Shown here one piece after another: positions 37,228-46,197 of a stretch of DNA of 64,000 bases. The translations under genes were made by a program, and so were the position numbers. The notes below the pieces were generated by a model, which was not told where the DNA came from, did no database searches, and was given only the letters and a program-made list of their open reading frames with translations. The DNA lies in assembly GCA_038827615.1 (NCBI GenBank), contig JAWBNK010000001.1, positions 1,054,290-1,118,289 of the forward strand, written 5' to 3'. The DNA is from Thermosphaera sp. Lineage in GTDB: Archaea > Thermoproteota > Thermoprotei_A > Sulfolobales > Desulfurococcaceae. Every line of letters starts with the position of its first letter. The first letter of the stretch is position 1.

Positions 37228-37611
37228 ATGCCCAAACCATTCTATGTAAAGTTCGAAGTACCGGCTGAACTAGCCGAAAAAGTTTACGAAGCAGTTAAAA
37301 AGGTCAAAGAAACAGGTGGAAAGATCAAGAAGGGAACGAACGAGACTACGAAAGCTGTTGAGAGAGGACAAGCAAAGCTCGTAGTGATAGCGGAAGATGT
37401 TGACCCGCCTGAGATCGTGGCTCATCTACCGCTGCTATGCGACGAGAAGAAAATACCCTACGTCTATGTTCCAAGCAAGCAGAAGCTTGGAGAGGCTACG
37501 GGCATAGAGGTAGCAGCCGCTAGCGCCGCTATCGTTGACGCTGGTGAAGCAAAGTCGTTAATCGATGAAATAGTGAAAGCCGTTCAGGAGCTCAGGGCTA
37601 AAAGCGGTTAA
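37228..37611 (+). CDS. rpl7ae: ribosomal protein L7Ae
   Basis: A 127-residue kink-turn binding protein: [20 protein letters not shown] and [19 protein letters not shown] are diagnostic. In archaea it serves in the ribosome, in C/D and H/ACA sRNPs and in RNase P. Three of these clients (C/D sRNA candidate, Rpp30 and Pop5) are represented at 53-55 kb. A GGAGGATGAAG site precedes ATG. Confidence 0.97.
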   Translation: MPKPFYVKFEVPAELAEKVYEAVKKVKETGGKIKKGTNETTKAVERGQAKLVVIAEDVDPPEIVAHLPLLCDEKKIPYVYVPSKQKLGEATGIEVAAASAAIVDAGEAKSLIDEIVKAVQELRAKSG

Positions 37612-37624
37612 TAATAGGTTTCTG

Positions 37625-37630
37625 TTTTTT
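37625..37630. terminator. T-run between L7Ae and S28e genes
   Basis: Six T residues (37625-37630) follow the L7Ae stop by 14 bases, in the short convergent gap before the end of S28e. Confidence 0.3.
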
Positions 37631-37645
37631 ACAAATAAATTTCAA

Positions 37646-37915
37646 CTACCTCTTCGTGGAAAGCTTTCTAGCCTCCCTCTCAGTTTCTCTCAGGATGACT
37701 ATGTCTCCTATTCTGACAGGACCCTTGACGTTCCTAGTTATAATTCTGCCCTTATCCCTGCCCTCTAAGACCCTGACTCGTACCTGGATTATCTCCCCGG
37801 AGACACCGGTTCTCCCAATGATTTGAATAACTTCTGCTGGAAAACCTATTTCCTCGACAATGTTAACCTTGGGTTGTTCTATCACTACTCTCCCAGGCTT
37901 CTGTTGCTCGCTCAC
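37646..37915 (-). CDS. rps28e: ribosomal protein S28e
   Basis: An 89-residue protein. [20 protein letters not shown] and [19 protein letters not shown] are diagnostic; the N-terminal 18 residues (rich in Q, P, V) extend beyond the core fold. Start GTG with GGTGAT upstream. Lies on the opposite strand from L7Ae and L24e, which flank it. Confidence 0.95.
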   Translation of the reverse strand: MSEQQKPGRVVIEQPKVNIVEEIGFPAEVIQIIGRTGVSGEIIQVRVRVLEGRDKGRIITRNVKGPVRIGDIVILRETEREARKLSTKR

Positions 37916-38033
37916 ACTATCACCTAATTCTCCTTCACATGTAATTAATCCTTATAAGTATTATCGGGGAAAATTTAAAAACCTCGCTAACACATTAACG
38001 AGAGTAGGCAATAACGATACCATGGTGGAGAAG

Positions 38034-38219
38034 ATGGCCAGGCTGGCGAAATGTGCGTTTTGCGGGGAAGAACTGGAGCCGGGTACCGGGTTAATGTATG
38101 TGTTGAATAACGGCACTATAATGTGGTTTTGCAGTAGAAAGTGCTTCAAGAACTACAACATGAACAGGGATCCTAGAAGGCTGAAGTGGACGTTAAAATA
38201 TGGTTCCAAGACGAAGTAG
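38034..38219 (+). CDS. rpl24e: ribosomal protein L24e
   Basis: A 61-residue zinc-ribbon protein: [17 protein letters not shown] and [23 protein letters not shown] 38034 is preferred to ATG 38022 because GGTGGAG at 38025-38031 is then its ribosome binding site, and because the family starts just before the first CxxC. A TATA-like AATTTAAAAA lies at about 37971-37981. Confidence 0.93.
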   Translation: MARLAKCAFCGEELEPGTGLMYVLNNGTIMWFCSRKCFKNYNMNRDPRRLKWTLKYGSKTK

Positions 38220-38250
38220 CTAGCTCTCGTTCTTCGTCATCAAAGATTAT

Positions 38251-40068
38251 TCAAGTAGGATGAGCCGTAAAACCGTAGAAGGGGTCTTGCTTCCTCTTTA
38301 TCTCTATTATCTCCTTCAAGACAAGTAGCTCGTCATTGCTCAACTTGTCTTTATGCTTGGTGAGCCAGATATTGACGTGCTCCTTCGGTATGCTAGTGTA
38401 GAGAATGTCTCCTTCATCGACATGGCGTCCGATCATTAACCGCCCCTTAATGCTCACGGCTACTTGCTGACCGACTCTAGCCTCCTTGAGAACATTATCC
38501 CTATCCCTTATCTGGACCAGCGTGCCAAGCTCAACTCCATCACTCCTCATCAATGTGCATCCTGGCCTCATCACGCCGCCTAAAACCTCAACCCCAACTA
38601 TGGCTGGATCGCTCCTCCTGAATATGAACCCGGGGAGTATCCTGATTTTCGCCGGCCTCACCAAGGATGAAACTTCTCTCTCAACCTCCCTCTCCTTCAA
38701 CTCCTTGATCCATTTTCCATAATCCTCGAGCAAACGATATATGATGTTGCTCTGAAACACCGGGATCTCTTCTCTACTGGCCATCTCCTCCGCTTCCGGG
38801 AGCAGCTTTACATTGAAAGCTAGGATTACGCCGTACTCGGGGCGAGACTTCTTAACAATGCTTGCCTCTAAGACGTCGTTTCTCGATACATTTCCCACGT
38901 CAGCCAGCTTCACTGGTATCTTCTCCCTCCTCATAGCTTCCAGCAGGGCCTCCAGGGAGCCGAGCGTGTCCGCTTTTATAACGACTCCATCGCTCTCGGT
39001 CTTAAACCTGAGCTGTGCAACCTCCTCCGAGACGATCTTCAAGTACTCTGGAATTTTCGACTCGTCGGGGATAACGTAGAGGGATGAACCCGCTAGGGCT
39101 TCGTCCAGATCCGGGGCTGATATCTTAACGCCCGTCGCGGCGAACACTTCCTCAACCTGGTTGAACCTCCCCTCGTGCATTCTCATGTCCTGGAGGGGTC
39201 TGGGCATTAAAAGGGCTCTGACCCGGGTCACGATCGGCTTCGATTTTCCAGCAATGATGAACAAATCGTTTTTCTTCAAGACCCCCTCATAGATTATGAC
39301 GTCTATAGTCGTCCCCAAGCCCGGCTCCTCCTTAACCTCGAGGACCGCGCCCTTGGCTGGTTCATCACTGGTCACTAGCTTCTTCTTCATGAATTGTTGC
39401 ACAAGCCCCGTTATCAACGCCAGAAGCTCGCTCACGCCTTCCCCAGTCTTAGCTGATATCGGGATTATCGCCACAGTTCTACGGAAGTCCCGGATCCTGT
39501 CGAATCTATCGGCTTCAAACCCGTGGCTGTATAGTTCCCCTACGATCCTGTAAATCTTTTCTTCTAATGCGTTCACAACTCTCTGGGATTGATTCCTTAT
39601 TGATTCGAGGAATGGCGAGTCAGGGGTCGACTTCCAGCCGTCTATCCTATCGATCTTGTTGGCAGCCACTACGAAGGGTACTTTCTTCTCCTTAAGGATG
39701 CTTATGGCTTCAATGGTTTGAGGTTGAAAACCCTCCATGACGTCCACGACAAGGATCGCCATATCCGCTACACTCCCGCCCCTCTTCCTCAAATTAGCGA
39801 ACAACTCATGACCAGGCGTATCGATGAACAATAGCCCGGGGACCTCGATTTGAAGCTTGGGGAAGTACTTCTTCAAGGGCTCCGCAATCTTCTTTAAGAC
39901 GCTGGATGGAACGATGCTGGCGCCAACGTGTTGCGTAATCTCTCCAGGTTCCTTCCTGGCAACAGCAGTTCCTCTTATCTTGTCGAGCAAAGTCGTCTTA
40001 CCGTGGTCCACATGTCCCATGACTACTATGATAGGTTGCCTAATCCACTCTCTCCTCGAACTACTCAA
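38251..40068 (-). CDS. infB: translation initiation factor IF-5B
   Basis: A 605-residue GTPase: G1 [15 protein letters not shown] at the very N-terminus, G3 IDTPGHELF, G4 ANKIDR, followed by the beta-barrel and C-terminal domains. It promotes subunit joining, as bacterial IF2 and eIF5B do. TTG 40068 is chosen because GGTGAT lies just upstream; starts at 40086 or 40077 lie before or within that site. No intein. Convergent with L24e. Confidence 0.95.
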   Translation of the reverse strand: MSSSRREWIRQPIIVVMGHVDHGKTTLLDKIRGTAVARKEPGEITQHVGASIVPSSVLKKIAEPLKKYFPKLQIEVPGLLFIDTPGHELFANLRKRGGSVADMAILVVDVMEGFQPQTIEAISILKEKKVPFVVAANKIDRIDGWKSTPDSPFLESIRNQSQRVVNALEEKIYRIVGELYSHGFEADRFDRIRDFRRTVAIIPISAKTGEGVSELLALITGLVQQFMKKKLVTSDEPAKGAVLEVKEEPGLGTTIDVIIYEGVLKKNDLFIIAGKSKPIVTRVRALLMPRPLQDMRMHEGRFNQVEEVFAATGVKISAPDLDEALAGSSLYVIPDESKIPEYLKIVSEEVAQLRFKTESDGVVIKADTLGSLEALLEAMRREKIPVKLADVGNVSRNDVLEASIVKKSRPEYGVILAFNVKLLPEAEEMASREEIPVFQSNIIYRLLEDYGKWIKELKEREVEREVSSLVRPAKIRILPGFIFRRSDPAIVGVEVLGGVMRPGCTLMRSDGVELGTLVQIRDRDNVLKEARVGQQVAVSIKGRLMIGRHVDEGDILYTSIPKEHVNIWLTKHKDKLSNDELLVLKEIIEIKRKQDPFYGFTAHPT

Positions 40069-40162
40069 AAAGATCACCAGTTTCAACTTACCCGAATATA
40101 TAAAAACCTCTTAATAGCTTATTACTGACACAGTCCACCGGGAAACTGGTGGAGGTTGCAAC

Positions 40163-40816
40163 ATGCCGGATTTCAAGATAGTAGTAAACGATCCAGAAGC
40201 GCCTAAATCCCTGAAAACAATCAAAGTAAAGGTAATGGGAGAAGCTGAAGTCCCCTTCACAGATAAGATGAAGGATAAGTTCGAGCTCCCCGTGCTCAGG
40301 GCTAACAGGAAGTTGCTCGAAGAGATTAATCCTGTTCACGGAGTAGTTACGGTTAGAATGAGGCGCCCCGACACAGGCGATAAAATCAAGATAACCGGTA
40401 AGCTAGAAGTATCAGACAACGTCCCCGACAACACAGTGCTGGTGAACTCGGAGTTCCTCATCAACTTGTCTGGGAACACCGAGCTGGAGGGAGAAGTGTT
40501 CAGGGCAACTTCTTGGCAGGTAAGAGTTAATGATGAGAGGACAGCATCACTAATAGGCTTGAAAATAGGTGACGAGTTCGACGGCACCCTGCTCGGACTG
40601 CGCAATGTTAAGTTGAGGATAACAGGCGGAAGCGATATCAGCGGCTTTCCCATGAGACCTGACATCCCAGGTCCCGTGAAGAAGAGAGCATTACTCTCCG
40701 GTCCGCCGGGCTTCTACCCGTCGAGGAGCGGTGAGAGAAGGAGGAAAATGGTTAGAGGGAACACTGTAGCTCCAGATACTGTTCAAATAAACACGGTTAT
40801 TGTTTACTCGAAATAG
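40163..40816 (+). CDS. rps6e: ribosomal protein S6e (long crenarchaeal form)
   Basis: A 217-residue protein. The S6e core is in the second half: IGDEFDGTLLGLRNVKLRIT, GGSDISGFPMRPDIPGP, SGERRRKMVRGNTVAPDTVQ. An additional ~100 residues near the N-terminus, after FKIVVNDPEAPK, are typical of crenarchaeal S6e. First gene of the S6e-aIF2-gamma-PIN-rpoE1-spt4 group. Confidence 0.93.
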   Translation: MPDFKIVVNDPEAPKSLKTIKVKVMGEAEVPFTDKMKDKFELPVLRANRKLLEEINPVHGVVTVRMRRPDTGDKIKITGKLEVSDNVPDNTVLVNSEFLINLSGNTELEGEVFRATSWQVRVNDERTASLIGLKIGDEFDGTLLGLRNVKLRITGGSDISGFPMRPDIPGPVKKRALLSGPPGFYPSRSGERRRKMVRGNTVAPDTVQINTVIVYSK

Positions 40817-40882
40817 TTTCTCTAGTATAAAAGCAAGTTCTTGAATAATTCGTAACAGTTAGTAAGATGCTAGGGATACGGC

Positions 40883-42133
40883 ATGCCTTGGGAGAAAAAA
40901 CAGCCTGAAGTAAATATCGGAGTGGTAGGGCACGTTGACCACGGGAAGACCACCCTCGTTCAAGCACTCACGGGCATATGGACTGCGAGACACAGCGAGG
41001 AGCTCAAGAGAGGAATGACGATTAAACTAGGATACGCGGACGGGAACATAGCGATTTGCGAGGACATGAGTCCCCCCGACGCATACACCACCGAGGAGAT
41101 CTGTCCCAGCGGAAGCGAGTCGAAACTGCTTAGAAGAGTCAGTTATGTGGACGCGCCCGGCCACGAGGCCTTGATGGCGACAATGCTCAGTGGAGCAATG
41201 CTGATGGACGGCGCAATCCTCGTGGTAGCCGCCAACGAGCCTTGCCCCCAACCCCAGACAGTGGAGCACTTGATAGCTCTGAACGCAATAGGTATCAGGA
41301 ACGTTGTGATCGTTCAAAACAAGATCGACGTGGTGACGAGGGAGAGAGCTCTTCAAAACTATAAGGAGATAAAAGAGCTGGTGAAGGGTACTGTAGCGGA
41401 GAACGCACCGATTATTCCTGTGAGCGCTTTACATAAGACTAACATAGACGTACTGCTACAGAGCTTCCAGGAGCATATTCCAACTCCCGCGCGCGACCTT
41501 AGCAAGCCGCCCTTAATGTTCATCGTTAGAAGCTTCGACGTTAACCGGCCTGGAACAACGTTTGAAGACCTGGTTGGAGGCGTCATAGGCGGGTCATTGA
41601 TCCAGGGAGAGTTGAAAGTCGGCGATGAAATATCTATACTTCCAGGGGTAAGAGTCCCTGTTGGAGGATCTAAAACCGCTTACAAGTACGAGCCGATCAC
41701 CACAAGGATCGAGGAGATACGCTTCGGGGAACTACAAACCGATAATGCTAGGCCTGGCGGGCTCGTAGCCATTAGGACCCCTCTAGATCCCTCTCTAACC
41801 AAAGCAGACTCCTTAGTGGGCAACGTGGTGTCTCACCCCGACCACCCGCCGCCTATCGCTAGGATCCTCGAAGTCGAGTACAAGGTTTTTGAAAGAGTCG
41901 TCGGAGCCAAGGAGATGACAAAGCTCCCGCCGCTTCAACCAAGAGAGAACATTGTGTTAACAATAGGAACTGCAACGAGGATCGGGGTCGTAAACAAGCT
42001 GTCGGAGTCACGCATGACCGTCGAGCTCAAGGATCCTGTAGCGGTTTGGGAGAAAGCAAGGATCGCTGTAAGTAGGAGGGTCCTAGGTCGCTGGAGACTT
42101 GCCGGCTGGGGTGTTGTTGAATCAGTGAGCTGA
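40883..42133 (+). CDS. eif2g: translation initiation factor IF-2 gamma subunit
   Basis: A 416-residue GTPase that delivers initiator tRNA: G1 [12 protein letters not shown], switch region [12 protein letters not shown]3 [10 protein letters not shown]4 QNKIDV. The zinc knuckle that normally has two CxxC pairs is degraded: Cys59 is followed by Met62 in place of Cys, and Cys74 by Gly77 in place of Cys. The rest is well conserved. Confidence 0.96.
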   Translation: MPWEKKQPEVNIGVVGHVDHGKTTLVQALTGIWTARHSEELKRGMTIKLGYADGNIAICEDMSPPDAYTTEEICPSGSESKLLRRVSYVDAPGHEALMATMLSGAMLMDGAILVVAANEPCPQPQTVEHLIALNAIGIRNVVIVQNKIDVVTRERALQNYKEIKELVKGTVAENAPIIPVSALHKTNIDVLLQSFQEHIPTPARDLSKPPLMFIVRSFDVNRPGTTFEDLVGGVIGGSLIQGELKVGDEISILPGVRVPVGGSKTAYKYEPITTRIEEIRFGELQTDNARPGGLVAIRTPLDPSLTKADSLVGNVVSHPDHPPPIARILEVEYKVFERVVGAKEMTKLPPLQPRENIVLTIGTATRIGVVNKLSESRMTVELKDPVAVWEKARIAVSRRVLGRWRLAGWGVVESVS

Positions 42134-42543
42134 GGAAGCCATCCAAGATCGTGTTAGACACTAATATACTGCTCCTTATCGCAGATGGTTTCCCTGTTCT
42201 AGAGGAGATCGAGGAACAAGTAGCGTTTAAGCCGGAATACATAGTTCTAGCACAAACCCTGAAAGAGCTGGAAACAATAGGGGGGAGAGAGGGAGGTTTA
42301 ATGAAGAAGAAATGCGAGCTAGCAATCAAGATTGCAAGGGAGAGGTGCAAGATAGTTGATCATAAGCCGGACGAGTTCCGCGACGCTGACGACGCTATTC
42401 TGGACTACGCGACGTCGTACAACGCGGCAATCGCCACTAACGATAGGGAGCTCAGAAGGAGAGCCAGGGAGAAGGGGCTTTCAGAGATATACCTTAGGGA
42501 AGAGTCCCAAAGGATTGTGGTTGAAGGATTAATAGAGTATTAA
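42130..42543 (+). CDS. PIN-domain nuclease (Fcf1/Utp24-like)
   Basis: A protein of about 137 residues. It keeps the PIN acidic residues: [23 protein letters not shown] and [11 protein letters not shown]. Position between aIF2-gamma and rpoE1 is conserved in archaea, where this PIN protein is the candidate for the rRNA-processing nuclease Fcf1/Utp24. The first in-frame standard start, GTG 42151, would remove most of the first beta strand (KIVLDTN). CTG 42130 overlaps the aIF2-gamma stop (CTGA) and restores it, so a CTG start is proposed. Confidence 0.8.
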   Translation: MRKPSKIVLDTNILLLIADGFPVLEEIEEQVAFKPEYIVLAQTLKELETIGGREGGLMKKKCELAIKIARERCKIVDHKPDEFRDADDAILDYATSYNAAIATNDRELRRRAREKGLSEIYLREESQRIVVEGLIEY

Positions 42544-42629
42544 GGATTAGCTTCCAGTATTTATAAAAGGATATTCATAAATAACCATGGTTAGCTTGAT
42601 TAAAACAATGCCATATAGGTGTTGTGGAA

Positions 42630-43181
42630 TTGTATAATGTAATCAGAGTTAAGGACGTCGTGAGAATACCTCCGTCGAAGTTTGGACGGCCGCTAGAGGA
42701 GGTCGCCCTTGAAGAGCTCCGCGAGCTGTACGAGGGAACCGTTGTCGTCTTAAAGAATCCTTTCACAGGAGAGGAGAAGAAAGAGCCCTCGGTGATAGTT
42801 ACTATCCTCAGGTTGAATGTTGATCCTTCTGGGAAGATAATACCCGGAGATGGTGCGACATACCATAACGTCGAGTTCGAAGCACTAGTGTTCCATCCCC
42901 AAGTCAAGGAAGTCGTCGAAGGAGAAGTAGTCACAGTTACGAAGAACGGGCTTTACGTGGATCTCGGAGTACTGGACGGCTTCATCTACATTAATCAGGT
43001 AGCCGATGAGAAGGTCTCCTACGACGCTGGCAGGGGCTCCCTGCTCTTAGAGGAGTCTAAGAAGTATATCGAGAAAGGCGATGTCGTCAGAGCCAGAATA
43101 TTCAATGTCTCCCCAATGCCGGGGAAGGGTTTAAGGGTTCACATGACCATGAGACAACCATCCATGGGAAAGATAGCTTAG
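42630..43181 (+). CDS. rpoE1: RNA polymerase subunit E'
   Basis: A 183-residue Rpb7 homologue: VKDVVRIPPSKFG opening, GDGATYHNVEFEALVF and an S1/OB domain from VKEVVEGEVVTVTKNGLYVD. With subunit F it forms the stalk that binds nascent RNA. TTG 42630 is preferred to GTG 42624 because AGGTG at 42617-42621 is only two bases from the latter. Confidence 0.94.
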   Translation: MYNVIRVKDVVRIPPSKFGRPLEEVALEELRELYEGTVVVLKNPFTGEEKKEPSVIVTILRLNVDPSGKIIPGDGATYHNVEFEALVFHPQVKEVVEGEVVTVTKNGLYVDLGVLDGFIYINQVADEKVSYDAGRGSLLLEESKKYIEKGDVVRARIFNVSPMPGKGLRVHMTMRQPSMGKIA

Positions 43182-43193
43182 GGGGCTGGGATC

Positions 43194-43400
43194 GTGAGTA
43201 AGCGGGGAAAACCCTTCAAGGCGTGCAAAAACTGCAAAACACTTGTCGAGAGAGAAGCTGGGGTGTGCCCGACGTGTGGTTCAAAAAGCTTCACAGACGA
43301 GTGGAACGGTGTCATAATAATACTCAATCCCGAGAAGAGCGATTTAGCCAGGAAACTGGACTTAAAGCAGAAGGGAAGATACGTGGTTAAGATTGGGTGA
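43194..43400 (+). CDS. spt4: transcription elongation factor Spt4 (RpoE'')
   Basis: A 68-residue zinc protein: CKNCKTLVE and CPTCGSKSFTDEWNG. It pairs with Spt5 to make polymerase processive. GTG start after a GGGGCTGG stretch. Overlaps the next gene by eight bases. Confidence 0.94.
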   Translation: MSKRGKPFKACKNCKTLVEREAGVCPTCGSKSFTDEWNGVIIILNPEKSDLARKLDLKQKGRYVVKIG

Positions 43401-43881
43401 GCCCAGCCATCCTATTCCCTGTTTAAAGCCGCCGGGTTTTCTCAGGAAAACGCTTAGTCTCCCGCAAGGAAAACTGTATGTTTCAGAAAAACCCGTTATT
43501 TCCGGGTTAAGCTCGGATGCAACAATAGGGGATGTTGTCTCCTCAAACCATATTTCAAGAGTGAAAATCGTTGATTATAAGACGAAGAGGTTTGAGAAAG
43601 TTCGCGGAAACCGCTCAGAGCGCACACCCGTGATCCGCTTGGTCAACCCGGCTGGATGCGTCAGCCTCAATTCATTCGTAATAAACCTCTTAAAGACGCC
43701 CTTTACTGCTGAGGTTGTTGGCGAGGAGGACCTGCTCGTCTTTTCGCTGGCTCCCTCGCTCGTTAAATCGGGGAGAGTTCTATACGGGCAACCCAACACG
43801 GGGGTCGTAGAGCTTGAAGCTGATGGAGTCAGGATTTTAAAGCTTCTTAAAACTTTTAAGCTAGTTAAAACCGTTATTTAG
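43393..43881 (+). CDS. GTP-dependent dephospho-CoA kinase (DUF359)
   Basis: A 162-residue protein of the DUF359 family, shown in Thermococcus to be a GTP-dependent dephospho-CoA kinase, the last step of CoA synthesis. IGDVVSSN, IVDYKTKR, VRLVNPAG-like (IRLVNPAGCV), EVVGEEDLLVF and LYGQPNTGVVEL are family segments. Start TTG 43393 overlaps the spt4 stop region. Its place between spt4 and S24e is conserved in archaea. Confidence 0.85.
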   Translation: MGEPSHPIPCLKPPGFLRKTLSLPQGKLYVSEKPVISGLSSDATIGDVVSSNHISRVKIVDYKTKRFEKVRGNRSERTPVIRLVNPAGCVSLNSFVINLLKTPFTAEVVGEEDLLVFSLAPSLVKSGRVLYGQPNTGVVELEADGVRILKLLKTFKLVKTVI

Positions 43882-43897
43882 GTGAAGGTGATTACGA

Positions 43898-44230
43898 GTG
43901 GTTAAGACTATTCAGTTAGACAAATACATGGGCGAGGTCGTCGAAGAACGCTACAACCCGTTGATAAAGAGAGTTGAAGTAGTTATCAAGATTGGCCACC
44001 CGGGCGAGGGAACACCGAGCAAGGGGTTGCTGAGAATAGCCTTGTCGAAACACTACGGTAAACCTGTTGAGCAGGTTATAATTAGGAGTTTGGAGACGGA
44101 GTTCGGCGTCCAAGTGAGCAGGGTCGAGGCCCATGTTTACGATGACGCCTCTAGGGTTAAACTATTTGAACCCGAATATATAATAAAGCGAAACGATGAA
44201 TCCCTTCAGAAGATTCAACAATCCCAGTGA
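43898..44230 (+). CDS. rps24e: ribosomal protein S24e
   Basis: A 110-residue protein: NPLIKRVEVVIKIGHPGEGT, VIIRSLETEFGVQVSRVEAH and the VYDDASRVKLFEPEYI end are diagnostic. GTG start after GGTGAAGGTGA. Confidence 0.95.
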   Translation: MVKTIQLDKYMGEVVEERYNPLIKRVEVVIKIGHPGEGTPSKGLLRIALSKHYGKPVEQVIIRSLETEFGVQVSRVEAHVYDDASRVKLFEPEYIIKRNDESLQKIQQSQ

Positions 44231-44240
44231 GGGTGGTTGA

Positions 44241-44405
44241 ATGCCTTACGTTCACAAACTATATGAGGTTGATTACAAATCCGGTGCGATAAAGAGGAAG
44301 AACAAGACCTGTCCGAAGTGCGGGTCCTTCATGGCTTTTCACCAGAAGCCTGTTGCTAGATGGCACTGTGGAAGATGCGGGTACGTTGAGTACGCTCCGA
44401 AGTAG
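44241..44405 (+). CDS. rps27ae: ribosomal protein S27ae
   Basis: A 54-residue zinc protein reading MPYVHKLYEVDYKSG, then TCPKCGSFMAFHQKP and WHCGRCGYVEYAPK; the two CxxC pairs bind zinc. GGGTGGTTGA precedes the ATG. Ten bases after S24e, the usual archaeal order. In eukaryotes it is fused to ubiquitin; here it is not. Confidence 0.96.
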   Translation: MPYVHKLYEVDYKSGAIKRKNKTCPKCGSFMAFHQKPVARWHCGRCGYVEYAPK

Positions 44406-44452
44406 CGCGGGATTTTTCAATCAGCTCCCAACTTCAACCAAGAGATGGTTGA

Positions 44453-45532
44453 ATGAACCCCCTCGCCTCCCACAGGATACCCTATGACATCCCGGGGGTC
44501 CATGCTCAGGAATTAATTTCCCTCGGCTTTGAGTCAACCAGCCACACATTCGGAGTCGGGATCGTAAGGCTCAGGGGCGGTGCAGTCGAGGTACTGGCAA
44601 ACGTTAACAGCCAGTATAAGCCGCCAAAGGGGGGTTTACATCCTCGGGAGGCCTCTTATCACCACATGGAGAAAGCATATTCGTTGCTTAAACAAGCCCT
44701 GGAGAAGGCTGGGGTGAGCTTGAAAGATGTTTCAGTCGTGAGCTACTCAATGGGTCCAGGTCTGGGTCCATGCCTACGGGTCTCCGCGAGCGTCGCCAGG
44801 TTCCTGGCTTCATACTACGATAAGCCTCTTGTCCCAGTTAACCATGCAATCGCTCACATCGAGATAGGCAAGCTCTACAGTGGTTTCACAGACCCGCTCG
44901 TAATATACGTCTCCGGCGGGAACACAATGATCGTTGTAGCTAAGGATGGAGCATACAGGGTTCTCGGCGAGACTCTCGACATCCCCCTTGGAAACCTGTT
45001 GGATACTTTTGCCCGTGAAATAGGGATAGCCCCTCCCTACGTGGTCGAAGGAAAACACGCCGTAGACTTGTGCTCAGAGTGGAACCCTGATTTCGTCCCA
45101 CTACCCTACACTGTAAAAGGTAGCGATCTGAGCTTTTCGGGTCTTCTAACAGCCGCATTACAGAGAGCGAGAAATGCTCGAGGAGATAGAAGGACGCTAG
45201 GAGCCATCTGCAACAGCTTGAGGGAAACAGCCTTCAACATGCTGGTAGAAGTTGCTGAGAGAAGCCTTATTCTCTCAGGTAAGAAATCTATCCTCCTCGT
45301 GGGAGGAGTAGCGTCTAACACGGTGTTGAAATGGAAGCTTGAGAAGCTCTCGGAGATTCACGGCATACCCTACTACGGCACGCCTCCCGATATAGCAGGA
45401 GATAATGGATTAATGATCTCCTATACTGGGTTGTTAATGTATCTCAACGGTTTCTCGGTGAAGCCTGAAGAAGCCTTCGTAAGGCAGAGGTTAAGGTTGG
45501 ACGAGGGGTCTTACCCGTGGCTGGGATTGTAA
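44453..45532 (+). CDS. kae1: KEOPS catalytic subunit Kae1
   Basis: A 359-residue ASKHA-fold enzyme that transfers threonylcarbamoyl to A37 of tRNAs (t6A). The iron-binding HAIAH (HxxxH, about residue 130), FESTSHTFGVGIV, VIYVSGGNTMIVV and VGGVASNTVLKWKL are diagnostic. The N-terminus has about 20 extra residues before the usual start. It overlaps bud32 by 16 bases. Confidence 0.96.
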   Translation: MNPLASHRIPYDIPGVHAQELISLGFESTSHTFGVGIVRLRGGAVEVLANVNSQYKPPKGGLHPREASYHHMEKAYSLLKQALEKAGVSLKDVSVVSYSMGPGLGPCLRVSASVARFLASYYDKPLVPVNHAIAHIEIGKLYSGFTDPLVIYVSGGNTMIVVAKDGAYRVLGETLDIPLGNLLDTFAREIGIAPPYVVEGKHAVDLCSEWNPDFVPLPYTVKGSDLSFSGLLTAALQRARNARGDRRTLGAICNSLRETAFNMLVEVAERSLILSGKKSILLVGGVASNTVLKWKLEKLSEIHGIPYYGTPPDIAGDNGLMISYTGLLMYLNGFSVKPEEAFVRQRLRLDEGSYPWLGL

Positions 45533-46197
45533 ACTATCATAATAGAGGAGCTGAGGCGGTAATATACCGCGTTAAAATCTTCGGAAAAGACTTCATCGTT
45601 AAGAAGAGGCTGGATAAGCCGTATAGGCATGAATTATTCAACAAAGTATTCAAGGAGCATAGGACCAGAGTGGAGGCGAGAATACTCGCTCACTTACGCA
45701 GCATAGGTCTCAACGTTCCAGCCCCAATCATCGTTGACGCTAAGAACGGGGTCCTAGTTATCGAATACGTCAAGGGGGTTTCGCTCTCCTCGATAATAGG
45801 CTCCCTCAGCGATTCAGAATTGAGTAGGGTAGCCGGGGAGTTGGGGAGACAAGTCGCCATAATGCATTCTAATAAAATCTACCACGGAGATCTAACCTTG
45901 TCCAACACCATCTATAGTGGAGAGAAAGTATTCATCATAGACTTCGGGTTGGCCGGGTATAGCGATGACGTGGAGGAATACGCCATAGACCTTCACTTAC
46001 TAAACCGGAACCTCCTAGCTATGTATCCTTCACTGGCCGATAGATTCATGGCTTCCTTCCTGCACTCGTACAGGGATAATTTCAAGGGTAGCTTCGAAGA
46101 AGTTAAGAACAGGTTTCTCGAGATAAGGGTGAGAGGGAGATATGTCGACAGAGAGCTCAGGAAGAGCGTCATGAGGGAGAGGTATGTATCCGAGTGA
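45517..46197 (+). CDS. bud32: KEOPS kinase/ATPase Bud32
   Basis: A 226-residue small RIO-like kinase: AEAVIYRV, FIVKKRLDKPYRH, the catalytic HGDLTLSNTIY and the metal-binding IIDFGLAGYSDDVEEYAIDL. As a P-loop-free ATPase it drives the KEOPS reaction with Kae1. Starts inside the kae1 end and overlaps the next gene by 14 bases, so the three are translationally coupled. Confidence 0.95.
   Translation: MAGIVNYHNRGAEAVIYRVKIFGKDFIVKKRLDKPYRHELFNKVFKEHRTRVEARILAHLRSIGLNVPAPIIVDAKNGVLVIEYVKGVSLSSIIGSLSDSELSRVAGELGRQVAIMHSNKIYHGDLTLSNTIYSGEKVFIIDFGLAGYSDDVEEYAIDLHLLNRNLLAMYPSLADRFMASFLHSYRDNFKGSFEEVKNRFLEIRVRGRYVDRELRKSVMRERYVSE

Noticed and set aside
37860-38033. Upstream extension of L24e from 37860
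   Set aside because: It runs antisense through the S28e start region and adds residues foreign to L24e; GGTGGAG before ATG 38034 decides the start.
38220-38250. TGATGA on the minus strand near the aIF5B end as a C box
   Set aside because: No D box lies downstream within sRNA distance, and the first base does not fit the RTGATGA consensus.
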